DNA of 64,000 bases. Source: Chloroflexota bacterium. GTDB taxonomy: Bacteria; Chloroflexota; Dehalococcoidia; Bin125. Position numbers and translations under genes: made by a program. Positions 26,403 to 35,026 of the stretch are shown piece after piece (the first letter of the stretch is position 1; every line of letters starts with the position of its first letter). Location: assembly GCA_009838735.1 (NCBI GenBank), contig VXQZ01000020.1, positions 6,103 through 70,102 of the forward strand, read 5' to 3'. The notes under the pieces were generated by a model. It was given only the letters and a program-made list of their open reading frames with translations, ran no database searches and was not told the DNA's origin.

Positions 26403-26453
26403 CCCCGCCACGGCGCGACGCGTTCAGGGGAACTCGCAGAGGGAGGCGAAACG

Positions 26454-28193
26454 ATGGCGACACTGGCGGGGGCACAGACGAGCAGCTATGCCGGGGCGAA
26501 TGCCTGGCGTGTGATCCTCGAGTGGTTGACCACGGTCGACCACAAGAAGATCGGCATCATGTACCTGTGGACGGCCGGGGCGTTCGGCCTGGTGGGCATG
26601 GCGTTCTCCCTCGTCATGCGCACCGAGCTGGCCCAGACCGGCACCATCATTTCGGCGGAAACTTACAACTCGATCTTCACGATGCACGGCAGCGTGATGA
26701 TCTTCCTCTTCCTGCTGCCAATCGGCGCGGCGTTCATGAACTATTCGATGCCGCTGCAAATCGGCGCGCTCGACATGGCCTTTCCCAGGATCAACGCGCT
26801 GTCCTTCTGGATCTTCCTGTTTGGCGGCGTGCTGATCACCCTGAGCTTCGCCGCCGAGGGCGGGACCGCCTCGGCCGGATGGACCGCCTACCCGCCGGTC
26901 ACGCTGGACACCGGCAACAATGCCGAGCCTCCCGGGGCCGGGATGGATATGTGGTTGGTTGGTGTCATCCTGTTGGGCCAGGCGTCCATCTTTGGTTCCG
27001 TGAACTTCCTGGTCACGATCTTCAAAATGCGCGCGCCGGGGATGACCATGTGGCGCTTGCCGCTGTTCACCTGGACGACGCTGGTCACGGGTCTGCTGAT
27101 CCTGCTCTCGACCCCGGTCCTGGCCGCCGCGCTGGTGCTAGGCTTCATCGACCGCAACGGCGCCGGCGGCGCATTCTTCGATCCCGCCGCCGGCGGACAG
27201 CCGCTGCTCTGGCAGAACCTGTTCTGGTTCTATTCGCATCCGGCCGTCTACATCATGATCTTGCCCGCGATGGGCATCGTCTCCGACGTCTTCGGCGTCT
27301 TCACGAGGCGTCCGGTCTTCGGTTACCGATCGATGGTCCTGGCCTTGATCGCCATTGGGCTGCTCGGATTCATCGTCTGGGCGCACCACATGTTCACGAC
27401 GGGCGGCGTGTTCCTGCCGTTCTTCATGGGCGCGACCTTCCTGATCGCGGTACCGACCGGGGTCAAGATGTTCAACTGGATCGCGACCATGTGGCGCGGT
27501 TCCAACATCTTCCCCACCGCGATGCTGTTCAGCGTCGGCTTCCTGATGCTCTTCCTGATCGGCGGGATCACCGGCGTGTTCCACGCAGCGGTGCCGGTCG
27601 ACTTCGCCCTGCACGACACATACTTCGTCGTCGGCCACTTCCACTACACCATGTCGATCGCAGCCACCTTCGGCTTCCTCGCCGGTTGCTACTACTGGTT
27701 CCCCAAGATGTTCGGCAAGTTCATGAACGAGGGTCTGGGCAAGCTGCACTTCTGGTTGGTGTTCATCGGCGTCAACCTGATCTTCTTCACCCAGCTGCTG
27801 CTCGGCCTCGATGGCATGCCTCGCCGGATCAACGACTACGTCGACAACCCCGGCTGGGAGCTGATGAACATGCTGACCACGATCGGCGCGTTCGTCTCGG
27901 CCGCCGGCATGATGGTCTTCCTCTACAACGTCTTCTACTCACTCAAGTGGGGCGAACGCGCCGGCTCCGACCCGTGGGAAGGCACGACGCTCGAGTGGGC
28001 GACGACCTCGCCGCCGCCGGCGCACAACTTCGACTCGCTGCCCGAGATTCGCTCTGAGCGGCCGCTGTTCGACCTGCGCTTCGGTGAGAAGCTGCAGGAC
28101 GACCCGCACTACCACGTCAACAACGGGCACAACGGCAACGGCCGCGGGGGCGGCGCCAAGGCGCCCACTGCGTCTACGCGGGAGGAGGCGTAG
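26454..28193 (+). CDS. coxA: Cytochrome c oxidase subunit I, A2-type
   Basis: 579 residues with twelve core membrane helices. FTMHGSVMIFLFLLP carries a heme a ligand; FWFYSHPAVYIMILPAMG carries a CuB ligand and the cross-linked Tyr region; VWAHHMFTTGG supplies two more CuB histidines; FVVGHFHYTMS carries the remaining heme ligands. The A1-type GHPEV motif is replaced by YSHPAV, so the D-channel glutamate is absent and the Tyr-Ser pair of A2-type oxidases is present. The C-terminal ~90 residues are soluble. Located 51 bases after coxB, it forms the proton-pumping core with subunits II and III. Confidence 0.96.
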   Translation: MATLAGAQTSSYAGANAWRVILEWLTTVDHKKIGIMYLWTAGAFGLVGMAFSLVMRTELAQTGTIISAETYNSIFTMHGSVMIFLFLLPIGAAFMNYSMPLQIGALDMAFPRINALSFWIFLFGGVLITLSFAAEGGTASAGWTAYPPVTLDTGNNAEPPGAGMDMWLVGVILLGQASIFGSVNFLVTIFKMRAPGMTMWRLPLFTWTTLVTGLLILLSTPVLAAALVLGFIDRNGAGGAFFDPAAGGQPLLWQNLFWFYSHPAVYIMILPAMGIVSDVFGVFTRRPVFGYRSMVLALIAIGLLGFIVWAHHMFTTGGVFLPFFMGATFLIAVPTGVKMFNWIATMWRGSNIFPTAMLFSVGFLMLFLIGGITGVFHAAVPVDFALHDTYFVVGHFHYTMSIAATFGFLAGCYYWFPKMFGKFMNEGLGKLHFWLVFIGVNLIFFTQLLLGLDGMPRRINDYVDNPGWELMNMLTTIGAFVSAAGMMVFLYNVFYSLKWGERAGSDPWEGTTLEWATTSPPPAHNFDSLPEIRSERPLFDLRFGEKLQDDPHYHVNNGHNGNGRGGGAKAPTASTREEA

Positions 28194-28195
28194 TC

Positions 28196-28816
28196 ATGGC
28201 AGCCAGCGCCATCCCGCACAAGCGCGTTCACCCCGTCCGCAGTTTCCTCGTCGGCGACGAGCCGATGACGACCGGCCTGTGGGGCATCATCTTCTTCATC
28301 TTCTCCGAGATCATGTTCTTCGCCGGACTGATCGCGGCGATGCTTGCCCTGCACAGCGACACCCTGCTTTGGGAACCGACCAATGGCGCCCACCGAGTCG
28401 AGGGTGCTCACCTCCTGCCGATCCTGTTCACTGTGCTGCTGGTCTCGACCAGTATCCCGATGCAGTTCGCGGCGTTCGCGATTCGCAAGGGCAACCGCAA
28501 GGCGATGCTGATCAACATGGGCATCGTGCTGGTGGTTGGCACGGCGTTCATCATCAACCAGTATTTCGAGTGGAGCCACGCTGGATTCGGCATCTCCGAC
28601 GGTCCCTACGCAGCGACCTTCTACACGCTGACCGGATTTCACGGCGCACACGTGATCGGCGGGCTGGTGTTCATCTTCGCCCAGTGGCTGCGCGGTCTGC
28701 TTGGACACTTCGACGCCAAACGCAATACGGCGATTGAGGCGGCGACGCTCTACTGGCACTTCGTGGGATTCGTGTGGTTGCTGGTGATCTTCCCGCTCGT
28801 CTTCTTCCTCAGCTGA
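28196..28816 (+). CDS. coxC: Cytochrome c oxidase subunit III
   Basis: 206 residues with five membrane helices, the bacterial short form of subunit III. WGIIFFIFSEIMFFAGLIAA, with its buried Glu, and TLTGFHGAHVIGGLVFI plus YWHFVGFVWLLVI at the end are family signatures. It begins two bases after coxA, in a three-gene translational unit. Subunit III stabilises the oxidase and helps keep proton uptake active. No separate quinol-oxidase features are seen. Confidence 0.95.
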   Translation: MAASAIPHKRVHPVRSFLVGDEPMTTGLWGIIFFIFSEIMFFAGLIAAMLALHSDTLLWEPTNGAHRVEGAHLLPILFTVLLVSTSIPMQFAAFAIRKGNRKAMLINMGIVLVVGTAFIINQYFEWSHAGFGISDGPYAATFYTLTGFHGAHVIGGLVFIFAQWLRGLLGHFDAKRNTAIEAATLYWHFVGFVWLLVIFPLVFFLS

Positions 28817-28829
28817 CGCGGAACGGTCC

Positions 28830-29840
28830 GTGACCAGGAGACCGCGAGCGCTGATGGCGCTGGTCGCGGCGATCGCTGCCCTCGGGGCAGCCCTGATTCC
28901 GACGGCGCTGCTGGCCCACGACGGGCGCTACGCCGAGTCGGGCGAACTCTTGAATGCGCTCCAGGTCTGGAGCATCGACGCGCCCGGTCTGGCGATTGTG
29001 ATTGTCGTTGGCGGACTCTACGCCTGGGGTTACTTCCGGCTGCGTCGAGACTCGCCCAACTTCCACTTCCCCCGCTGGCATGCCTGGTCCTTTGCCGCAG
29101 GCTGGCTGGTCATGCTGCTGGGGTTGATGTCGCCGGTCGACACGTACTCGGACGACCTGTTCTGGATGCACATGATCCAGCACGTGATGATCACGATGAT
29201 CGTCGCGCCGCTGATGCTGCTCGGCGCGCCGGCGACGCTGGCCCTGCGTGCCGCATCGCCTCGAGTCCGCACGACCTATCTCGTTCCGTTCCTCAACTCT
29301 AGGCTCGTCCGCGCGCTGACCTGGCCGCCGGCGGCGATTGTGATCTACATCGCCAGCGTCTGGAGCTGGCACTGGCCCGACGCGTACGACGCGGCGATTG
29401 CTTCAGAGGCGGTCCACTTCGTCGAGCACGGCGTCTTCCTGCTCGGGGCGGTGTTGCTCTGGTGGCTGGTGATCGGCGTCGACGCGACTCGGCTGCGGCC
29501 GCATCACGTCTGGCGCTGCGCATTGCTGGTGGTGGCGATCCTGCAGAACATCGGGCTCGGACTCATTCTGATCAATGTCGGCGAGCCCGTCTACGACACG
29601 TATGCGACCGCGGCTGCGGTCAGAGAATGGGGACCTGACGCGCTGCTCGATCAACGAATCGGGGCGGGGATCATGTGGGTGCCCGGATCGATGATGTTCG
29701 CGCTGGCGATCATCGTCACGGTCTACTACTGGGCTGAGCGCGAGGGGTTCAAGGATCGCCGCAACGACACCGTCAGGGATATGCAGATTCGCGTCCATGG
29801 CGAAGTCCCGACCCTTGGCCCCCGATCGGGCGAGCAGTAA
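28830..29840 (+). CDS. ctaG: CtaG-type (caa3) cytochrome c oxidase assembly factor
   Basis: 336 residues from GTG 28830. A signal-like start ending at LLAHDGRY is followed by about seven membrane helices. HMIQHVMITMIVAPLMLLGAP, WSWHWPDAYDAAI and HFVEHGVFLLGAVLLWW contain the conserved histidines of the caa3_CtaG family, which is distinct from the copper-delivery Cox11/CtaG of proteobacteria. It begins 13 bases after coxC, so it belongs to the same transcript. It probably assists metal insertion or assembly of the oxidase. The ending is polar. A small CACCG/CGGTG hairpin without a T tract follows at 29846-29860. Confidence 0.88.
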   Translation: MTRRPRALMALVAAIAALGAALIPTALLAHDGRYAESGELLNALQVWSIDAPGLAIVIVVGGLYAWGYFRLRRDSPNFHFPRWHAWSFAAGWLVMLLGLMSPVDTYSDDLFWMHMIQHVMITMIVAPLMLLGAPATLALRAASPRVRTTYLVPFLNSRLVRALTWPPAAIVIYIASVWSWHWPDAYDAAIASEAVHFVEHGVFLLGAVLLWWLVIGVDATRLRPHHVWRCALLVVAILQNIGLGLILINVGEPVYDTYATAAAVREWGPDALLDQRIGAGIMWVPGSMMFALAIIVTVYYWAEREGFKDRRNDTVRDMQIRVHGEVPTLGPRSGEQ

Positions 29841-30060
29841 CGAGTCACCGCGATTCGGTGCGTGCGGCCTGGCTGAGCGCCGACCATTCCGTCCCATCCG
29901 TCACCTGGGTAACATGTGGGGCCCCCAGTAGAACTCCTGTACGTATAACATCTCGATACCCAATCATCTGAGCCGCAACAGGAGCGCCCAATGCCCGTCG
30001 TCCTACGCCGACAACCGACTCAACCCACGCCAATCCTTCCTGCATCGACTCACCGCCATC

Positions 30061-30150
30061 CGAACGCAACCGAACAAGATCGAACAGCTCTACCCCGAAC
30101 TTGCCTGAAGAAACCTGAAAAAAGCTGAAAAAACCTGAAAGGATTTCGAC
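30061..30150 (-). repeat. 10-bp periodic repeat (CTGAAAAAAC / CGAAC units)
   Basis: Written in tens, the block runs in exact register: CGAACGCAAC, CGAACAAGAT, CGAACAGCTC, TACCCCGAAC, TTGCCTGAAG, AAACCTGAAA, AAAGCTGAAA, AAACCTGAAA, GGATTTCGAC. The four CTGAA units are nearly identical and the CGAAC units keep the same ten-base spacing. The CTGAAAAAAC units match the reverse complement of the 15061-15120 units at most positions. There is no unique spacer and hence no CRISPR. Confidence 0.7.
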
Positions 30151-30163
30151 GCCGAACCACCAC

Positions 30164-30188
30164 GATCTTCAGCAATACATTGAAGATC
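30164..30188. repeat. Inverted repeat, 8-bp arms
   Basis: GATCTTCA at 30164-30171 and TGAAGATC at 30181-30188 are perfect complements around a nine-base loop. No T tract follows, so it is not a standard Rho-independent terminator. It lies just beyond the periodic block and before a second inverted repeat. Confidence 0.6.
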
Positions 30189-30203
30189 AGCCTAGCGGTT
30201 CAC

Positions 30204-30246
30204 AGTTTCAGGGCCCGAAAAAAAAGTTCGCCCAGAACCTGAAACT
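30204..30246. repeat. Inverted repeat, 9-bp arms
   Basis: AGTTTCAGG at 30204-30212 pairs perfectly with CCTGAAACT at 30238-30246. The 25-base interior contains eight consecutive A residues. The arm sequence contains the CCTGAAA core of the nearby 10-bp units, so the hairpin may have grown out of the same repeat family. Confidence 0.6.
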
Positions 30247-30393
30247 TGCCCGCTCGCTGCCCACGACACGGCGAGCTGACTACCGCCAAGCAGGCAACCA
30301 TGAGGCGCGGTGGTTATCGCCAGTACGCCCAGAAGTGAGACACTACGGGGTGCAGCGCCGACTCGTGCCGGTCGGCAACCAGAGCGGGTTCAG

Positions 30394-31452
30394 ATGGCAT
30401 CGATGACCAGATTTCAGCGTGTCGGCCTCGGGCTGGTGATCGGCCTGCTTGCGCTGACGGCGCTGGGCGGGATCGTGCGTGTAACCGGCTCTGGGCTTGC
30501 CTGTCCCGATTGGCCCGGTTGCTACGGCGCGGTCATCCCGTCAGGCGATTTCGGCGAGTTCGCCGCGCATCAGGTCTGGCTCGAATGGACCCACCGGCTG
30601 GTCGCCGCGATCATGGGATTGATCATCCTCGGCTACGCCATCGTGGCCTGGCTGAAGCATCGAGATCGAATGCGGATCTGGCTGCCCGCAGTGCTCTCGA
30701 TTCCGCTGCTGGCCGTGCAAGTCGTGCTGGGCGGCCTGACCGTGACCGAGCGTCTCGAGGAGCTGATCGTCACGCTGCATCTCGCGACCGCAATGCTGAT
30801 CCTGATGGTGGTCACGTTCTCATGGCTGAGTACATTCCAGTGGCGCGTGGTCAGCAGCGACGACGAGGCGCCCTTCGGATCCGATTCGCCCTCGCAGGCA
30901 CGGAACTACGCCTGGGTGGCGTTGCTCACGGCCGTGATCGTCTATGCCGTGGTGGTTGTTGGTTCCTATGTCACTCATGTGGGGGCTGGACCAGACGCCG
31001 GCGCGCACGTCGGGCCCGGCGGCGCGGCCTGTGGTAACAACTGGCCGTTCTGCTATGGTGGGCTGTTCCCCGACGGAGAGTACGCTCAATGGAACATGGG
31101 ACATCGATTCCTGGTTCTCTTCGGCGCGATCGCCCTGTTCGGCGCCTCGATGGGCGTGGTCATGCTGCGGCCTCGCGCGCGCGGCCTGACCTTCATGGTC
31201 CATGGCGCGGCGGCGCTCTATGTCGCTCAGATCTTCATCGGAGCGGCAATGATCTGGATCAACTTCGATGCCTGGGCTCGAGCGCTTCATCTGTCGATGG
31301 GCTCGATCACCTGGTTGCTGGTCTCAGGTGCCGCGCTGCTGGCGATCTACCGCGCCGGCGGTCTGCGCGCCCACGCGCAAGCAAACCCGGAATTGCGGCC
31401 GGCCGGCGTCGCCGAAGCGGGCGTATCGGCTGAGAGTGAGAGCAAGGGATGA
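30394..31452 (+). CDS. ctaA: Heme A synthase, CtaA/COX15 family
   Basis: 352 residues from ATG 30394; an upstream in-frame GTG at 30310 gives a non-hydrophobic extension and is less likely. Eight membrane helices are arranged as two four-helix halves. The extracellular cysteine pair CPDWPGCYG of the first half and CGNNWPFCYG of the second, and the heme histidines in LEWTHRLVAA, TLHLATAM, NMGHRFLVL and ALHLSMGS, are present. It oxidises heme O to heme A. Its end overlaps ctaB by four bases, so the two heme-modifying enzymes are made together for the oxidase encoded just upstream. Confidence 0.93.
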   Translation: MASMTRFQRVGLGLVIGLLALTALGGIVRVTGSGLACPDWPGCYGAVIPSGDFGEFAAHQVWLEWTHRLVAAIMGLIILGYAIVAWLKHRDRMRIWLPAVLSIPLLAVQVVLGGLTVTERLEELIVTLHLATAMLILMVVTFSWLSTFQWRVVSSDDEAPFGSDSPSQARNYAWVALLTAVIVYAVVVVGSYVTHVGAGPDAGAHVGPGGAACGNNWPFCYGGLFPDGEYAQWNMGHRFLVLFGAIALFGASMGVVMLRPRARGLTFMVHGAAALYVAQIFIGAAMIWINFDAWARALHLSMGSITWLLVSGAALLAIYRAGGLRAHAQANPELRPAGVAEAGVSAESESKG

Positions 31453-32378
31453 CCGATCGTCCGCTCACACTTGAACGACCGGCTTCACTCCCGAGTTCGC
31501 GGCGCGCGCTTGAATTCACGCGCGGTCTCTGGGACCTGACCAAGCCCGGCATCATCGGTCTGTTGCTGGTTACGACGGTCCCGACCATGATCGTCGCCGC
31601 CGATGGCTGGCCGAGGGGCAGCTTTGGCGAGGGACTGGTGTTGATCCTGCTCACGGTGCTGGGAGGAATCCTGACAGCTGGCGGCGCCAACACCTTCAAT
31701 CAATGGTTCGATCGCGATATCGACGCGATCATGGAGCGGACCGCGGGCCGACCCCTTCCCGCCGGCGTCGTGCAGCCCTGGCAGGCGCTGACCTGGGGCG
31801 TATTGCTGGCGACCGTGGGCGGGATTCAGCTCGCACTGACGGTCAACCTCCTGGCGGCGCTGCTGGCCGAGGCCGCTGTGCTCTTCTACGTCCTCGTCTA
31901 CACGGTCTGGCTCAAGCGCTCGACGACCCAGAACATCGTGATCGGCGGAGCCGCCGGATCGATTCCTCCGCTGGTCGGCTGGGCTGCCGTGACCGGCGAA
32001 GTCACCTGGACCCCGTTCATCCTGTTCCTCGTCATCTTCATGTGGACGCCGCCGCATTTCTGGGCGTTGGCGCTCAAGTACCGCGAGGACTACGCCAGGG
32101 CCGACGTGCCGATGCTGCCAGTCGTGTCCGGCGAACGGGAAACACGCAAGCAGCTCATGATCTACTCGGTCGGCCTCGTTGCGGTGAGCCTGCTTGGACC
32201 GCTGGGCGGGCACCTGAGTTGGTGCTACCTGACCACATGCGCAATTTCGGGCGCTGCATTCATCTGGATCGCCTGGCAGGTCTGGCGCAACCAGGCCCCG
32301 CCGATGCGGCTCTTCTTCGCCTCGATCGCCTACCTATTCATCGTCTTCGCGGCTGTCGGTCTGGACGTGCTGGTCTAG
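31449..32378 (+). CDS. ctaB: Protoheme IX farnesyltransferase (heme O synthase)
   Basis: 309 residues of the UbiA prenyltransferase superfamily with nine membrane helices. The diphosphate/Mg-binding motif NTFNQWFDRDIDAIMERT and the second Asp-containing region YREDYARADVPMLP are intact; TVWLKRSTTQNIVIGGAAG is a CtaB/CyoE signature. It attaches farnesyl to heme b to give heme O, which CtaA then oxidises. The ATG lies inside the end of ctaA (ATGA overlap). Confidence 0.95.
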   Translation: MTDRPLTLERPASLPSSRRALEFTRGLWDLTKPGIIGLLLVTTVPTMIVAADGWPRGSFGEGLVLILLTVLGGILTAGGANTFNQWFDRDIDAIMERTAGRPLPAGVVQPWQALTWGVLLATVGGIQLALTVNLLAALLAEAAVLFYVLVYTVWLKRSTTQNIVIGGAAGSIPPLVGWAAVTGEVTWTPFILFLVIFMWTPPHFWALALKYREDYARADVPMLPVVSGERETRKQLMIYSVGLVAVSLLGPLGGHLSWCYLTTCAISGAAFIWIAWQVWRNQAPPMRLFFASIAYLFIVFAAVGLDVLV

Positions 32379-33268
32379 GGGGCCAGCGCCTCAACGGCCG
32401 CTTCCAGTTCCGTTTGTTCCACGACGATCTCGAATCGCGCCGCGATTGTGCCGTCCTGGTCGACGAGGAAGAACTGGGGCTCCGCCTCAATCGACCAGGC
32501 CTCGCTGGCCTTATCGATCAGCCCTTGCAACGGCTGCGGACGCGGCCTGCCGAAGGGTTCTACATGCAGAACCGCGAGAGTTTTTTGTTGCAGCAATTCG
32601 TTGGCTTGCTCCAGCGCTCGCGCACAGGCGCGCCTGCCCGCGCACCGTTCCGCTGACGCCCAGACGATGAGAAACGGCGCGCCCCCGGAGATCAGATCCG
32701 CGGCGGAGCGTTCGTACAGACCAACAGCCTCCGGTCCTGGCTCCGCCATGCGCTCAAGCACGCCGTCGGCAGTCGTCGGCGTGGCGACCCTCGGCGCCGG
32801 ATCGCCTCGCGCAAGGCCCGTCGCATTCCTGCGAACCAGGAAGGGCAAGCGGGGCGTGCTCTCTGCCGTGCCATCGGGTAGTTCGACGGTCACCGCGAGC
32901 GCCCATTGTCCAGCCGTATCAAAGGGTGGACCCGAGGCGATCAGATAACGCAATCCCTCAACGTCGATCTCTCGGAGCTCTGCCTCGGAGTGAAACTTGA
33001 TCCCGTCTTCGGTCGGGTCGAAGTATCGGATGCGGAACGCGGCGTCCTCGGGGAACTGTGGCTGCGCGTCGCGTTCCAGCAAGGTCAGCACCAGGCGCGG
33101 GACGCCGACGTGGATGTCCGAGGACTCGATGACCGGCACGAACGCCGCCTCCGATGAGGTGATGACCAGGCGATCGGTCGATCCGCCGCAGCCCACGGTC
33201 GCCAGCACTGCCAGCACGAACCCAATGGCGCCGCCACAGAGCGCGAGTGGACGACCGGGCCGGTACAT
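32375..33268 (-). CDS. Lipoprotein with C-terminal thioredoxin-like domain
   Basis: 297 residues from ATG 33268. A short positive start and hydrophobic stretch end in the lipobox LATVGC, so the mature protein is probably lipid-anchored outside the membrane. Residues ~30-150 are beta-rich and of unknown type. Residues ~170-295 resemble a thioredoxin-like fold: APFLIVWASAERC, LQQKTLAVLHVEPFG and AEPQFFLVDQDGTIAARF. There is no CxxC; the cysteines are spaced C-x5-C. Convergent with ctaB with a four-base overlap of stops, it could serve oxidase copper or redox assembly in the manner of Sco proteins, but the metal/disulfide motif is altered. Function unproven. Confidence 0.55.
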   Translation of the reverse strand: MYRPGRPLALCGGAIGFVLAVLATVGCGGSTDRLVITSSEAAFVPVIESSDIHVGVPRLVLTLLERDAQPQFPEDAAFRIRYFDPTEDGIKFHSEAELREIDVEGLRYLIASGPPFDTAGQWALAVTVELPDGTAESTPRLPFLVRRNATGLARGDPAPRVATPTTADGVLERMAEPGPEAVGLYERSAADLISGGAPFLIVWASAERCAGRRACARALEQANELLQQKTLAVLHVEPFGRPRPQPLQGLIDKASEAWSIEAEPQFFLVDQDGTIAARFEIVVEQTELEAAVEALAP

Positions 33269-33272
33269 ATTC

Positions 33273-34064
33273 CTACACCGCCCGGGGCGCACGCCGCAGA
33301 CCAAAGACAAAGAGCAACATCGCCAGGCCGCCTAACACCAACCCGTCAATCAACGGCCCGATCAGCCCATCAGGCGAGTCGGCGTACGACGCGTAGTGGA
33401 GCAGATCGACAGCGTAGGTCAGCGGATTGATGTAGCCGATCACCTCCAACCAGGTCGGCACCTGGTCAAGCGGGAAGAACGCTCCCGAGAGAAAAAACAG
33501 CGGGAACAGGACCAGGTTCATGATCAGGTGGAACCCCTGCATGGTCTTGATCCGCACAGCCAGCAACAGCGAGATCCCGGAGAGCATGAAGTTGAGCGCC
33601 AGGATGGTGACGACAACAGTGGCGACGCCGCCCAACCAACCGAACTGCCAGGCCAGGTCAATTCCCGGAATCACCACGGCGAGCACCAGCACTGCGAGGG
33701 CCTGAACCGTGCCGATCAGGATGGCGCCGAGCGCCTTGCCGAAGAGGATGGTTTGCGCGCTGTGGGGCGAGGCGAGCATCGCACGCAGCAGGCCGCTTTC
33801 GCGGTCGCGGTAGAAACCGGCGCTAGAGAAGGTGGAAGAGAACAGCGCGGTCATCGCGATCATGCCCGGCGCCAGATACGAGGTGTAGTCGCCGTTGAGG
33901 ATTCGCGGTGACGTCGGCGCGAGGCCGCTCGAGACGCCGGTGCCAAGCAGAGCCAACAGCATTAGTGGAAACAGCAGCGAAGAGTACAGCTGTGATCTGG
34001 ACCGGGACACAGCGCGCAGATCGCGGCTGAGCAAGGCCCAGGAGGCGTAGGCAGCGTCAATCAC
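33273..34064 (-). CDS. ABC-2 type exporter permease
   Basis: 263 residues with six membrane helices. A short cytoplasmic start is followed by LYSSLLFPLMLLALLG, a polar loop, and helices with YRDRESGLLRAMLASP, the cytosolic coupling segment typical of ABC-2/DrrB-NatB permeases. Its start overlaps the ATPase gene by four bases, so the pair forms one exporter. Substrate unknown; location beside oxidase assembly genes is suggestive of nothing specific. Confidence 0.88.
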   Translation of the reverse strand: MIDAAYASWALLSRDLRAVSRSRSQLYSSLLFPLMLLALLGTGVSSGLAPTSPRILNGDYTSYLAPGMIAMTALFSSTFSSAGFYRDRESGLLRAMLASPHSAQTILFGKALGAILIGTVQALAVLVLAVVIPGIDLAWQFGWLGGVATVVVTILALNFMLSGISLLLAVRIKTMQGFHLIMNLVLFPLFFLSGAFFPLDQVPTWLEVIGYINPLTYAVDLLHYASYADSPDGLIGPLIDGLVLGGLAMLLFVFGLRRAPRAV

Positions 34065-35026
34065 CGCTCGTCCTCGCGGCTGTTGGTCAATGGCCGTCCG
34101 ACGATCTGAAACCAGGCATCGCGCAGGCTCGATTCGCGGATCCTGATCCCGTCGATCTGCGAGCCGTAGCGCTGGAACAGATGCGGCACGATCTCGCTGG
34201 ACTCTTCAACTGTCAGGACGATCTGATCTTCCGTCCACAGCACGGTCCCAACACCCGGCCACCGCTCGAGTTCTGCGACGTCATTCCCGGTGGCCGACGG
34301 CCAATCCAGCTCCAGCGCGTCGTGAAGCAGTCCAGAGGTGAGACTGGCCGGGGTATCTTCCGCCACGACTTGCCCTTCGTCGACGATGACCACTCGGTTG
34401 GCATACGCCTCCGCCTCGGCTGTGTCGTTCGAACAGACGACGACCGCGACTCCGGCCGACACCCTGGTGCTCAGCGTGTCCCAGATCGCGGCGCTGGAAT
34501 CTGGATCGAGCGCCAGGGTCGGTTCGTCGAGCAACAGCAGCTCCGGCTCGTGCAGCAGCGAGCGAGCGAGATCCAGCCTGCGTCTCAGACCCCCGGAGAG
34601 GGTCTCGCAGCGGTCGCCGGCGCGCTCGCCCAGCCCGAGCGAATCGAGCAGCTCGTCGCTGCGGCGATGCAGTGTTCGTCCTCGGAGCCCAAACAGACGT
34701 CCGTGCAGCTGCAAGGTCTCCTCCAAGGTCATCAGGTCGTCGGTGCTGGGTTCCTGGAGGACGAGGCCGATTCGACGCCTGGCTTCGCGCCCGTGGGGCT
34801 GATCGAAGATCGTGACTGAGCCCTGTTGCGGCTCGATCTCGCCGCTCAACATCTTCAGAATCGTGGATTTTCCAGCGCCGTTCGGTCCCAGCAGGCCAAT
34901 CACCTGGCCCCGCTCAACCTGGAGATCGATATCGGAAACACCTCGTCCGCCGGGCCACTGGAAGCACGCCCCGCTCAGCCGAGCGGGGGTGGGCGAATTG
35001 GGGGTTTCGGACTCGGCGCTTGACAC
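34061..35026 (-). CDS. ABC exporter ATP-binding protein (CcmA/DrrA-like)
   Basis: 321 residues if GTG 35026 is used; the frame stays open further, but earlier starts would overlap the divergent nadE leader and precede the conserved domain. Walker A GLLGPNGAGKST, Q-loop IGLVLQEPSTDD, signature LSGGLRRRLDLA and Walker B LLLLDEPTLALDPDS are complete. After the ABC core a ~95-residue C-terminal extension, common in DrrA-type exporters, is present. It works with the overlapping permease gene. The 67 bases between this gene and nadE must contain both promoters. Confidence 0.88.
   Translation of the reverse strand: MSSAESETPNSPTPARLSGACFQWPGGRGVSDIDLQVERGQVIGLLGPNGAGKSTILKMLSGEIEPQQGSVTIFDQPHGREARRRIGLVLQEPSTDDLMTLEETLQLHGRLFGLRGRTLHRRSDELLDSLGLGERAGDRCETLSGGLRRRLDLARSLLHEPELLLLDEPTLALDPDSSAAIWDTLSTRVSAGVAVVVCSNDTAEAEAYANRVVIVDEGQVVAEDTPASLTSGLLHDALELDWPSATGNDVAELERWPGVGTVLWTEDQIVLTVEESSEIVPHLFQRYGSQIDGIRIRESSLRDAWFQIVGRPLTNSREDER

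Larger units (their letters stand above)
29841..30393. other. Gene-poor island between ctaG and ctaA with repeats and hairpins
   Basis: About 550 bases without a supported gene. It contains a 10-bp periodic block (30061-30150), two perfect inverted repeats (30164-30188 and 30204-30246), an A run of eight at 30218-30225 and a lower GC level than the flanking genes. A minus-strand frame (ATG 30045 to 29845, 66 codons, encoding GYRDVIRTGVLLGAPHV among others) has a GGTGAG before its ATG but matches nothing I recognise. The ctaA promoter should lie at the right end, though I see no clear -35/-10 pair. Confidence 0.6.

Noticed and set aside
29845-30045. Minus-strand ORF of 66 codons beginning at ATG 30045 (with GYRDVIRTGVLLGAPHV)
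   Set aside because: It has a GGTGAG site and a plausible length but I recognise no family; listed only within the gene-poor island.
29841-30309. tRNA or rRNA gene in the gene-poor island
   Set aside because: No GTTCRANNC T-loop with matching acceptor stem found by eye; cloverleaf pairing could not be built.
35020-35025. Perfect TTGACA before nadE
   Set aside because: No -10 element at 16-18 bp; TTGACA overlaps the start region of the divergent ATPase gene, so chance is likely.
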